The translations under genes and the position numbers were made by a program. A stretch of DNA of 30,336 nt from Thermoproteota archaeon (lineage in GTDB: Archaea > Thermoproteota > Thermoprotei > Thermoproteales > Thermocladiaceae), in NCBI GenBank assembly GCA_013153895.1, contig JAADDN010000072.1, positions 1-30,336 on the forward strand, in the 5' to 3' direction. The notes beneath the pieces were generated by a model that had not been told where the DNA came from, ran no database searches, and saw nothing but the letters and a program-made list of their open reading frames with translations. This document shows, one piece after another, positions 6,738 through 14,779 of the stretch; within the stretch, counting starts at the first letter, position 1; the number at the start of each line of letters is the position of its first letter.

Positions 6738-8870
6738 GTGATAATAGAGAGAGGAAAATACAGAATTAGCCTAGCTCCCATACTCGGGACTTTTCTAGAA
6801 GGAATTTTGAAGACTGAGTTCTCTCGCGATTACATTGTTATCAGACTCACACCTGCTCCTAACACTCCAGCTGAGGCATTGTATAACAATAAGCTTGTCA
6901 TAGTCGATAGATATAGAGGAAGATTTGAAAGACTGCTCGATATAGCACCAGCAGTTCCAGATGAGTCCTGGACTTTCACCTGTGATAGTAATTATATTAG
7001 AGTTATAGTGAAAGATCTTTACGAACCAAATTTAAGGATATTTAGAATAGATTACGATTTCAATATTACTGAGAATATAATTAAGCTAAGACACTTTAAA
7101 ATATCAACGATAATTCCTTACTCTAGTTGTCAATATTCAGATAAGATATATGTTATGGCTAGATATCTCTATCCAAATTATAGTATACTAATGGAGAAAG
7201 CAGCACATATATGGTTACCAGCACTATATGTTATACATGGTAATGACATTCTTGAAGAGTATCTGATAGGAGAGAACGAGTTAGCAAAATGTTCCATAAG
7301 CTCGCTTAAGATATTTGATATCAAGACAGGATGTGTATCTATAAATCCTATAACAGAGGAGATATGGATTCCTGCTAAGATAGACATCGAGTATAGGCGA
7401 TTAATGCAGAAAGTAAAACTTGCTCGATATGTTATATTTAGGCTCGATCCTAGGTCAGGGTATTACCATGTTCAACATATTGATAGTCCTATAGTTAGTA
7501 AAAACTTTCTAAGAAAGATAGTATTTGACTCTTCTGGAAATGCATATGTAGAAGTTAAACCAAATGTAATATATGTATTTGATAGAGATAGCAAATTAAT
7601 ATGCGAAAAATGTATACCTTACCTGATAGATTATGTATGTAATAGTGATATTATTATTACACTTAGTCGAGAAGGTAGCTCTATTATAATTTCATTATTT
7701 GATAAGAACTTCAAAATTATTGGAACAAAGAGCCTAGAAGTAGATCCAACATATTTGAAAGATGTTTATATGATTAATTATGAAGGTTACGTGTACATTA
7801 TTTTTCTCGATAAGGTAGGATCATTACTGATCTACGTGTTAGAGATAGATACTTCAGAAATCTTATCAAGACTTATAAGAGAGGTAGAACAGCCACTTCA
7901 GTACCTGACGGAGAAGAACGTTTTAGAAAAGAACATCTATGAAGAACAACCTAAGTTAAGATTCCCTAATTTGAAGTATGTAGTTAATAGTATTCTAGGT
8001 AAGTGTATTGGATGGATAGGTTCTGAGCTGCCTATTAGAAAACTGAAAAATCCTATCACAATTTCTAATACTTCCTGTTTTGGTGTTCTTGGATCAGGTG
8101 GTTTTGGTGTTGCTTTGCTCTGTGTAGATGAGTCTGGGAGAAATGTTGTTGTTAAGTTGCCTCGTGACCTATATGATGCGTTTCGAGATGGTCTGTACGA
8201 TCTTTCTCTTACGTTACATGATTATGATTCTTTTGTTAAAGAGGCAACTATATTGAGTAGGCTTGATCATATTCATATTGTGAGGCTGTTAAGATGGAGT
8301 AATGATCCCGTGTTTCTAATGTACGAGTTCTGTGATGGTGGTGATCTTCGTACATTATTATCTAGATCTGGTAAGTTAAGTGTTGATAAGGTTGTACTTC
8401 TCGGTCTACAGGTAGCGTTAGCTCTAGAACATGCTTATCAACGTGGTGTACGTTATCACGGAGATATCAAACCTAGTAACATACTCTTCACACGTAATGG
8501 TCTTCTAAAGGTCTCAGACTTCGGAATATCAAGGCTAGCATCATCAACCACAGGATACACGTATCCTCACGGTACATTAGGTTACTCAGCCCCTGAACAG
8601 CTGATACATGGATTAGGAAGTCCAGGACCAAGAAGCGACATATTTTCTCTTGGAATTGTGATGTACGAATCTCTTACAGGTACTAATCCTCTTAAAGGTT
8701 GTGTACCTTCTGAATATGAGAGTGTTTTAAAAAATGTTGATCTAAGTACAGGTATAAGAGAGCTTGATAAGCTTGTTCTCAATATGATGAGCTTCAGACC
8801 TGAGTGTAGACCTGATATTGATCATGTTATTAGTAGGCTTGCTGAGATATATGTCAACTATTTTAGTTAG
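6738..8870 (+). CDS. Ser/Thr protein kinase with beta-rich N-terminal domain
   Basis: A 710-residue protein starting at GTG 6738. Residues about 440-710 are a eukaryote-type protein kinase domain with all main motifs: glycine loop G-S-G-G-F-G (452-457), ATP-anchoring Lys473, alpha-C Glu502, catalytic loop H-G-D-I-K-P-S-N (574-581, catalytic Asp576), D-F-G (594-596) and A-P-E (618-620). The HRD arginine is glycine, so it is a non-RD kinase, probably not controlled by activation-loop phosphorylation in the usual way. Residues 1 to about 400 are rich in beta-strand patterns (repeated Y-V-I-F, I-Y-V-F-D, V-Y-I-I-F) and look propeller-like; this is inference. No membrane helix is evident. It lies 49 nt after the long coiled-coil gene and probably shares its mRNA. 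Its stop overlaps that of the converging membrane protein gene. Confidence 0.92.
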   Translation: MIIERGKYRISLAPILGTFLEGILKTEFSRDYIVIRLTPAPNTPAEALYNNKLVIVDRYRGRFERLLDIAPAVPDESWTFTCDSNYIRVIVKDLYEPNLRIFRIDYDFNITENIIKLRHFKISTIIPYSSCQYSDKIYVMARYLYPNYSILMEKAAHIWLPALYVIHGNDILEEYLIGENELAKCSISSLKIFDIKTGCVSINPITEEIWIPAKIDIEYRRLMQKVKLARYVIFRLDPRSGYYHVQHIDSPIVSKNFLRKIVFDSSGNAYVEVKPNVIYVFDRDSKLICEKCIPYLIDYVCNSDIIITLSREGSSIIISLFDKNFKIIGTKSLEVDPTYLKDVYMINYEGYVYIIFLDKVGSLLIYVLEIDTSEILSRLIREVEQPLQYLTEKNVLEKNIYEEQPKLRFPNLKYVVNSILGKCIGWIGSELPIRKLKNPITISNTSCFGVLGSGGFGVALLCVDESGRNVVVKLPRDLYDAFRDGLYDLSLTLHDYDSFVKEATILSRLDHIHIVRLLRWSNDPVFLMYEFCDGGDLRTLLSRSGKLSVDKVVLLGLQVALALEHAYQRGVRYHGDIKPSNILFTRNGLLKVSDFGISRLASSTTGYTYPHGTLGYSAPEQLIHGLGSPGPRSDIFSLGIVMYESLTGTNPLKGCVPSEYESVLKNVDLSTGIRELDKLVLNMMSFRPECRPDIDHVISRLAEIYVNYFS

Positions 8871-9232
8871 AATGCTACTGATGCTCTCAATAATGCTAAT
8901 AGTAGTATCACTATTGATGCAAGTATCATTCCTATTGCTGAATATGTTAGAAATCTCTTAGCTATGATCACTACACTTTCAGCCTCCTCAGAATATGGAT
9001 GTAACGTACTTACATGATGTTCTATATCTGCTCTTGCTAGTAGGTTCGTTATGACGCTTACTGCTAGAAGAACTATACAGGACCAGAGTAAGAGTGAGAG
9101 AGGATTCCCTAATCCGCCAAGTATTAAGCTTCCTATCTGTACTACATTGTCAAGAGTCTTTAAGTATAAGTGTACTGTTGCAGCTAACAGTAATGAGCTT
9201 AGTGAGAATGTTAGTATTTGGTACTTTCCCAT
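8867..9232 (-). CDS. Small three-helix membrane protein
   Basis: A 121-residue protein of unknown function with three hydrophobic segments (about residues 7-25, 43-65 and 93-116) and a polar loop of about 27 residues between the second and third, including H-H-V-S-T-L-H-P-Y-S-E-E-A-E. The first 22 nt overlap the 3' end of lysS, so it is probably translated from the lysS mRNA. Its stop codon overlaps that of the kinase gene on the other strand by 3-4 nt. No signal cleavage site is evident. Whether it works with the kinase cassette or only sits beside it cannot be judged from sequence. Confidence 0.72.
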   Translation of the reverse strand: MGKYQILTFSLSSLLLAATVHLYLKTLDNVVQIGSLILGGLGNPLSLLLWSCIVLLAVSVITNLLARADIEHHVSTLHPYSEEAESVVIIAKRFLTYSAIGMILASIVILLLALLRASVAF

Positions 9233-10884
9233 ACTTGAAGTAGTCTCTTCAACCTGTTTATAACAAATTCTTTACCGAGAACTGCGAAGTATGGTGCTAT
9301 TCTTGGACCACTTTCCTTACCGAAGAATGCTATATATAGTATCTTGAAGAACTCTCGCTCAATTTTCTTATCCTCTTTAGGTATGGACTTCATTGCCTCC
9401 TTTATGGTCTCATCGTTCCACTCTTCTAGACTCTGAAGTTTGTCTAGTAGAATCTTCACTTTCTCTATGACCTTATCTGAGACCTGCTTCACAAGTCCTG
9501 GATCTACATCCTCGACTATCCTTATCTTATATGTCTCAGGAGCGTACTTTCTAACCCAGTTTTTAGCATTTATTAATCTTCTACGTAATCGTTCTAGAGA
9601 GTACTCATCTAGATCTCTCTGAAGTATCTTAGTCATCTTTAACCTCTTTATAGCATGTTCTAACAAGATATCGATATTATCGGTCTCAGGTAAAGTCTGA
9701 ACTAGAGCTACTGCGTGAAGGTAAGGTAACTGGAAGGGAGGTTCTGGAGGTGGCTCACGTAGCTGTGCGTAGAGGTAACTCTTCTTTATGAGGTCAATAT
9801 ACTCCTCCTCCGCTGGACTAGGCTTCTCAACTCCATAGTACAGTCTCTCAGCTCTATCATACTGATCAACATACTGATACACGTTCTCTAGACCAAGAAC
9901 AAGTCTCCTATGAGGTTCATGGAAAATGTAGTAATATCTTAAGACCTCTGGCTCGGCAACCTCAAGCCACTCTCTCGGGGTGAATCCTATGAAGTCGCTA
10001 CTACCCATATCTCCAACATCTCTACCATTCTTGTAGTATCCTACCCACTCATACCACTCTCCTAGTGGTGGTTCAACTTTGAATACTGATACTGCAAGAT
10101 CTTTAGCAGAGTCACGTGATCCTCCTGGTGTCGCATGATCTTTACCATAAGGTTCGAAGTCCACGTCAAGCACGTACCATACCGCGACCCACTCTATCCT
10201 CCATGGAAGCTTTCCCTCGCTAACTCTACCCTTACCCTCATATCCGCACTCACATTTGTATACTACTTCATCCTTATCAACATCTATGCTTATAGTCTTA
10301 GCCTTACCTATCCTCCCACAGGACTGGCACCTAGGCTCGAATGGTATGTAAGTATCTGGATATGGGTTCCTACCTCTATACTTATTTAACACTCTTATGA
10401 CGTCAAGTCTCTTCTCTATGACTATCTTAATGAAGTTACGCATCTTCTCCCAGCTCCTATACATTTCTCCTGTAGTAACTACCTCTATATCATGAGCAAA
10501 ATCTGGAAGATACTTACCGAAGTCCTCCCAGTAATGTTCTACCCACGACCTATGACATCCATATGGGTCAGGAACCATCTCTAGAGGCCAATCAACATAC
10601 TTCTTAGCCTCTTCAGGATTCTTGAACTCTGCTAACTGTCTCTCCTTACCCTTCCAGGGATCCATTGTGTAGAGAGTAAGATACTGCTTCACCTTGAGAC
10701 CATACTCCTTCTCTAGGACTCTTCTGAGAGCATCATTAAGAACAACTTCACCACGTAATCTTCCAACATGTTGAAGACCTGATACGCTTAGACCACCATT
10801 AAGTATGCAAGTATCCTTACCAAGTTTTGAACATCTCTCCGCAACCTTTGAAGCAATGATCTCAATCCAATGTTCTTTAACCAT
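9211..10884 (-). CDS. lysS: Class I lysyl-tRNA synthetase
   Basis: A 557-residue class I LysRS, the archaeal form unrelated to class II LysRS; it charges tRNA-Lys in the cytoplasm. Seen: Rossmann-fold start with H-V-G-R (residues 39-42) in place of HIGH, the segment M-D-P-W-K-G-K-E-R-Q-L, a zinc-binding insertion with C-Q-S-C and C-E-C pairs, and a helical anticodon-binding C-terminal part. The KMSKS position reads G-D-M-G-S-S-D (M293), without the usual lysines. The gene starts at ATG 10884, with a TATA box (10916-10924) about 36 nt upstream and so a short leader. The small membrane protein gene overlaps its 3' end by 22 nt. Confidence 0.95.
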   Translation of the reverse strand: MVKEHWIEIIASKVAERCSKLGKDTCILNGGLSVSGLQHVGRLRGEVVLNDALRRVLEKEYGLKVKQYLTLYTMDPWKGKERQLAEFKNPEEAKKYVDWPLEMVPDPYGCHRSWVEHYWEDFGKYLPDFAHDIEVVTTGEMYRSWEKMRNFIKIVIEKRLDVIRVLNKYRGRNPYPDTYIPFEPRCQSCGRIGKAKTISIDVDKDEVVYKCECGYEGKGRVSEGKLPWRIEWVAVWYVLDVDFEPYGKDHATPGGSRDSAKDLAVSVFKVEPPLGEWYEWVGYYKNGRDVGDMGSSDFIGFTPREWLEVAEPEVLRYYYIFHEPHRRLVLGLENVYQYVDQYDRAERLYYGVEKPSPAEEEYIDLIKKSYLYAQLREPPPEPPFQLPYLHAVALVQTLPETDNIDILLEHAIKRLKMTKILQRDLDEYSLERLRRRLINAKNWVRKYAPETYKIRIVEDVDPGLVKQVSDKVIEKVKILLDKLQSLEEWNDETIKEAMKSIPKEDKKIEREFFKILYIAFFGKESGPRIAPYFAVLGKEFVINRLKRLLQVWESTKY

Positions 10885-10915
10885 TGTTTATGTTCTCAGA
10901 AACCCGAAAACGTTA

Positions 10916-10938
10916 ATTTAAAAGTTACGCTATTTAAG
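10916..10938. promoter_or_regulatory. Divergent promoter pair for lysS and the surface protein
   Basis: The minus-strand box CTTTTAAAT (10916-10924) serves lysS; the plus-strand box CTATTTAAG (10930-10938), centred 28 nt before the ATG at 10962, serves the secreted protein gene and predicts a leaderless mRNA. The two boxes are only 5 nt apart, so TBP binding at one should hinder the other. Confidence 0.55.
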
Positions 10939-10961
10939 ATCAGGACATATAGAGACCATCA

Positions 10962-12707
10962 ATGAAGAGAAGCACTATCCTAGCACTGACGCTCATGATA
11001 ATTATAACTCTAATATCAACATCACATACAGTACATGCTCAACAAACAACATCAACATACTACATAGAACAGATAGCAGTAAAGACAAAGAACAATACAA
11101 AAATATACACAATATACATACCAGAACAAGAAGAGAACTATACAGTAAAGATATGCAACATAGTAGGAAACATTACGATAGAACTATCAAATGAGTCGTC
11201 ATACGCGATAAGTAGTATAAACTTCATAACAATAACAGGAAACATAGTTCCTGGATGGGCAGTAAAGTACTATCTGAGAAAAGTTAAGCTAGATGTTCCA
11301 GAGTATGTTAAATGTATTGAAATTAATTTAAGAAAATCAGAAATATATGATAATACTGGGATAATAGTTGAAGGAATATCGCAGGAATTTGTATTAAATA
11401 ACAATAAGATAAACATAACAACATCATTATTTCCGAGACTAATGATATTTAATAGAAAGATCGGAAAACTACTCTTCTATAAGGTATGTATAGTAAGTGT
11501 TGCACCAATAAACGTGACAATAAGTCCAAGCATGTTCACAGTCATGATATATAGAGGTCATAGAGGAACATTATATGAAGAATGTTATAAGATTTATGAG
11601 AAAAACTTTGAAATATCTATAGAAGGTACAGCAGTAGTCAATGTTACAGCATACTACATCATAATGAGTAATAGAAGAAACATAAAGATGAGGAAAACGA
11701 TCGTTGAGTTAGATAGTGAGATCTTGAAGACTTGTAACAATGTTGAGATATGTAATAATACTTACTGTGGATCGAAAGTTATAGGTGAGGAGAAGAGCAT
11801 AATATTCTTAACGATTAATAACATAGCTGTAAGAGCATACTATCTAGACTCTGTAGTAGATGGAAAAGTAGTGCTCTCAGATGACATAGTACCACTTAGA
11901 TCAGTAGTACTAGTTGATTCTAATGGTGCTCCACTCACGTTAGCTGAACTAGGAAAAAATGTGAAAATTATTCTTCAAGGACCGGTAACAGTCACATATA
12001 GTCAACATACATGCGCAGTTGAGGGATATTACGATGCTATTCTTAAGGTAGAGAACATAACTTATAACCTAGGAACGATCTACATAATGCCTGGTACTGA
12101 GCTTAGACTGCCTTTCAAGAGATTGAAAGTTAGTGTACAGTTAGGAGGATTATGCAGTAATGGTTGTAGAATAGTAATATATACGTGTGGTAGAGAACAT
12201 AATTATTATGTTACTCCTCACAATAATACTTTCAGGATAGCATACTTAGAGTACTGTAAGCAGACTCCACTACCCGTAGCATATTATATTAGGAGGATAG
12301 AGCTTCCATATGCTTATTATGGTAATCTACTGCTTATTAACGCATGTATTTCTAAGTTGATAATCAATGTTAGAGATCTATTAGGATTTCATGTTAATGC
12401 TCTAATATACGTTGATGGTAAACAATGTACGAGATCTTGCGTTGTTACATGTGGATATCATACTGTGAACGTATATGCATATGGTATGAATATAACGAGG
12501 AGAATATACGTGAGCTCAAGCGTGAAAGTTATTAATATTAGAGTTCAAACTCTCGGATATAAGAGCATTATTGTTATAATGTTCATAGTTGCGTTAATAG
12601 TGAGCATAGTGGCATTAGCTTCAAGACCTTGGAGAGCGAGAGGTAAAGAACGTAGGAGAGCTCTCAAGAGAGAGTATGAGGATGAGGATGTTATAGAGAT
12701 CTCGTGA
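10962..12707 (+). CDS. Secreted, membrane-anchored surface protein
   Basis: A 581-residue protein of unknown family. Seen: a signal peptide (M-K-R-S then a hydrophobic core to about residue 21, likely cleavage after V-H-A at 26), a large extracellular part rich in beta-strand patterns, at least ten N-x-S/T sequons (for example N-Y-T, N-I-T, N-E-S, N-V-T, N-N-T) and many cysteines in closely spaced pairs, then one membrane helix (about 534-553) followed by a positive tail R-P-W-R-A-R-G-K-E-R-R-R and an acidic end inside the cell. This is type I membrane topology, as expected of a glycosylated cell-surface protein. The first third of the gene is strikingly rich in A and poor in T. A TATA box precedes the ATG. 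It could be an S-layer-associated or binding protein; I cannot choose. Confidence 0.78.
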   Translation: MKRSTILALTLMIIITLISTSHTVHAQQTTSTYYIEQIAVKTKNNTKIYTIYIPEQEENYTVKICNIVGNITIELSNESSYAISSINFITITGNIVPGWAVKYYLRKVKLDVPEYVKCIEINLRKSEIYDNTGIIVEGISQEFVLNNNKINITTSLFPRLMIFNRKIGKLLFYKVCIVSVAPINVTISPSMFTVMIYRGHRGTLYEECYKIYEKNFEISIEGTAVVNVTAYYIIMSNRRNIKMRKTIVELDSEILKTCNNVEICNNTYCGSKVIGEEKSIIFLTINNIAVRAYYLDSVVDGKVVLSDDIVPLRSVVLVDSNGAPLTLAELGKNVKIILQGPVTVTYSQHTCAVEGYYDAILKVENITYNLGTIYIMPGTELRLPFKRLKVSVQLGGLCSNGCRIVIYTCGREHNYYVTPHNNTFRIAYLEYCKQTPLPVAYYIRRIELPYAYYGNLLLINACISKLIINVRDLLGFHVNALIYVDGKQCTRSCVVTCGYHTVNVYAYGMNITRRIYVSSSVKVINIRVQTLGYKSIIVIMFIVALIVSIVALASRPWRARGKERRRALKREYEDEDVIEIS

Positions 12708-12759
12708 GTCAGATTTCGAGGGCGTAATCATCTCTCATATGCGAACTGCATCATCACTC
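12707..12759 (-). ncRNA. Box C/D guide RNA behind pyrG
   Basis: On the minus strand the order is box C GTGATGA (12757-12751), 12-nt guide TGCAGTTCGCAT, box D' ATGA (12738-12735), box C' GAGATGA (12734-12728), 15-nt guide TTACGCCCTCGAAAT, box D CTGA (12712-12709). This is the layout of archaeal box C/D sRNAs, which direct 2'-O-methylation with L7Ae, Nop5 and fibrillarin. D' and C' are each one base from consensus and have no spacer. A TATA box at 12781-12790, inside the end of pyrG, puts the start site within a few nt of box C. By the fifth-base rule the targets would be the C in ATTTCGAGGGCGTAA and the second G in ATGCGAACTGCA. The 3' end is antisense to the end of the surface protein gene. 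Confidence 0.68.
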
Positions 12760-12761
12760 TC

Positions 12762-14390
12762 TTACTTACTCTTATATGAGTATTTAAATCTAAGTGCTGC
12801 ATCCAGGAGACCTACAAATACTGGGTGAGGTCTTAGAGGTCTACTACGAAACTCTGGATGGAACTGTGTTCCTATGAAGAACATGTGATCCTTCAACTCT
12901 ATTATCTCAACTATCCTGTAAGGTGAGTCTGCTCTATATCCTGATACTATCATGCCAGCTCTCTCAAGCTTCTCTATATATTTCTCATTGACTACGTACC
13001 TGTGCCTATGTCTCTCATATACTAGATCTGTACCATAGAGCTTATGTGCTAGAGTATTTTCAACTATTTTCACAGGTTTGTTACCTAGCATCATTGTTCC
13101 ACCAACCTTATCAATATTCTTCTGTTCTGGTGCTAGATCTATGACAGGTTCTGGAGTGTTAGGATCTATCTCTGTACTATTAGCATTATGTAGACCTAGG
13201 ACATTTCTTGCAAACTCTACTACAGCAAGCTGCATTCCAAAGCATATTCCTAGGAAGGGTATTCCCATCTCTCTAGCTTCCTTTATGACTCTTATCTTAC
13301 CTTCAGCTCCTCTCGTTCCAAATCCTGGCAATACTATGAGAGAGTCCACACTCTTCAGCTTATCAAGCTCCTCCTTAGAGCCTTGTTCAACAGCTTCAGC
13401 ATCGATCCACACAAGTCTAGGTCTAACTCTAAGCTTAGCTCCAGCATGATTTAATGCTTCAAGTATGCTTAGATAGGAATCTTTCAATTTCACGTACTTT
13501 CCACATAGACCTACAGAGACCTCATCACGTGGATTAAGTAAGTTCTCTATAAAACTACACCACTCACCAAACTCAGGTCTCCTCTTCTCAAGACCAAGTC
13601 TAGCTACAAGATAGTCTCCAAGACCTTCCTCATCAAGTATGAGAGGTATCCTATATATCGTGTCTACGTAAGGTGCTGTAAATATAGCATCAGGAGGAAC
13701 ATTAGTGAACAATGCGATCTTTCTCTTAGTATCTTCATCAAGCCATATCTTACATCTAGCAATTATGATGTCAGGTTGAATACCAATACGCCTAAGCTCA
13801 AAAACACTATGTTGAAGAGGCTTCGTCTTTGGCTCTCCAGTAGTCTCAATTATTGGTACAAGAGCAACATGTACAAACACCGTATTATTAAAACCTTCCT
13901 CAAGCCTCATCTGTCTTATAGCTTCAAGAAAAGGTAGACCCTCATAATCACCAACAGTACCACCAATCTCAATTATACCTATCTGAGCACCTGACTTATC
14001 AACAGCATACCTGATCTCACGCTTTATCTCATCTGTCACATGAGGAATAAGCTGAACAGTCTGACCAAGATATTTACCAGCTCTCTCATCCATTATCACC
14101 TTCAGGTAGACCTTACCAGACGTAATGTTGTGATCCTTACTTAACTCAACATCTAGAAACCTCTCATAATGTCCAAGATCGAGATCAGTCTCACCACCAT
14201 CAGCAGTAACGAAGACCTCACCATGCTGGTAAGGATTCATTGTTCCAGCATCAACATTGAAGTAAGGATCTATCTTTATCGTAGTCACAGAGTACCCACG
14301 AGCCTGTAATATCTTAGCTATAGATGCAGTGATGACTCCCTTACCAACACTACTCAAGACTCCTCCTGTAATGAAGATGTATTTTTTCAC
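12762..14390 (-). CDS. pyrG: CTP synthase
   Basis: A 542-residue CTP synthase, which converts UTP to CTP using ATP and glutamine. The N-terminal amidoligase domain starts K-Y-I-F-I-T-G-G-V-L-S-S-V-G-K-G (P-loop) and contains D-P-Y-F-N-V-D-A-G-T-M-N-P and G-G-T-V-G-D-Y-E. The C-terminal glutamine amidotransferase domain has the nucleophile Cys383 in G-I-C-F-G-M-Q and the H-P-E triad end in F-H-P-E-F. Length is normal. It starts with GTG and lies 9 nt after the 62-residue gene, as the last protein gene of the cluster that begins at 17671. A box C/D RNA with its TATA box inside the pyrG 3' end follows directly. Confidence 0.97.
   Translation of the reverse strand: MKKYIFITGGVLSSVGKGVITASIAKILQARGYSVTTIKIDPYFNVDAGTMNPYQHGEVFVTADGGETDLDLGHYERFLDVELSKDHNITSGKVYLKVIMDERAGKYLGQTVQLIPHVTDEIKREIRYAVDKSGAQIGIIEIGGTVGDYEGLPFLEAIRQMRLEEGFNNTVFVHVALVPIIETTGEPKTKPLQHSVFELRRIGIQPDIIIARCKIWLDEDTKRKIALFTNVPPDAIFTAPYVDTIYRIPLILDEEGLGDYLVARLGLEKRRPEFGEWCSFIENLLNPRDEVSVGLCGKYVKLKDSYLSILEALNHAGAKLRVRPRLVWIDAEAVEQGSKEELDKLKSVDSLIVLPGFGTRGAEGKIRVIKEAREMGIPFLGICFGMQLAVVEFARNVLGLHNANSTEIDPNTPEPVIDLAPEQKNIDKVGGTMMLGNKPVKIVENTLAHKLYGTDLVYERHRHRYVVNEKYIEKLERAGMIVSGYRADSPYRIVEIIELKDHMFFIGTQFHPEFRSRPLRPHPVFVGLLDAALRFKYSYKSK
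12781..12790 (-). promoter_or_regulatory. TATA box for the box C/D RNA, inside pyrG
   Basis: The minus strand reads GATTTAAATA within the last codons of pyrG (encoding R-F-K-Y). Its centre is about 29 nt before box C of the guide RNA, so transcription would begin just ahead of that box. Confidence 0.5.
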
Positions 14391-14399
14391 GCAGAATCT

Positions 14400-14588
14400 C
14401 TAAGAATTATCTTGGTTATTTACATTTCTGAGATACCTCTCCGCTATCAGCTCAATAAGTCTTCTACGCTTCTCAACTATTCTCTCCAACATGAGGACCC
14501 TATGCTCAAGCTCTGTTACATCTCTCATGAGCTTCTTTATACGTTCGATGAGCTCTATATCTTGAACGCGCTCGTTATCACGTGCCAT
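14400..14588 (-). CDS. Small helical protein upstream of pyrG
   Basis: A 62-residue, highly charged protein predicted to be one long helix, possibly a short coiled coil (heptad spacing from L-I-E-R-I-K-K-L to L-M-L-E-R-I-V-E). It has no cysteine and no hydrophobic segment. Its ATG at 14588 overlaps the pilin-like gene by 34 nt and it ends 9 nt before pyrG, so it sits inside the minus-strand cluster. Function unknown; the tight overlap supports it being real. Confidence 0.55.
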   Translation of the reverse strand: MARDNERVQDIELIERIKKLMRDVTELEHRVLMLERIVEKRRRLIELIAERYLRNVNNQDNS

Positions 14589-14779
14589 AGTTTAGATGTG
14601 AAATCTTGAAACGTCTTTCCTATATCTATGTTAAGCATCTCTATGCCCTTAGTCATGTGACCAAGTATCCCACTAACTATGCTTATCAAAGCTATCAGGA
14701 CAGCTATCGATACAGCTATCAGTAGAATTTCCTCAAGTATTAGACTACCTCTCCTCTTTCTAATCTCTAGCCTCCTCAT
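14555..14779 (-). CDS. Type IV pilin-like protein with class III signal
   Basis: A 74-residue protein. The N-terminus R-R-L-E-I-R-K-R-R-G then S-L-I-L-E-E followed by about 20 hydrophobic residues matches the archaeal class III signal: basic leader, Gly before the cut, Glu at +5, and a hydrophobic helix that packs into the filament core. PibD-type peptidase would cut after Gly11. The mature part of about 63 residues is short, with one amphipathic tail (D-I-G-K-T-F-Q-D-F). Its start codon overlaps the stop of the two-helix membrane protein gene (ATGA). No assembly ATPase or platform gene is in the window, so it may be a minor pilin or a pilin-like membrane protein rather than a main filament subunit. 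Confidence 0.68.
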   Translation of the reverse strand: MRRLEIRKRRGSLILEEILLIAVSIAVLIALISIVSGILGHMTKGIEMLNIDIGKTFQDFTSKLWHVITSAFKI

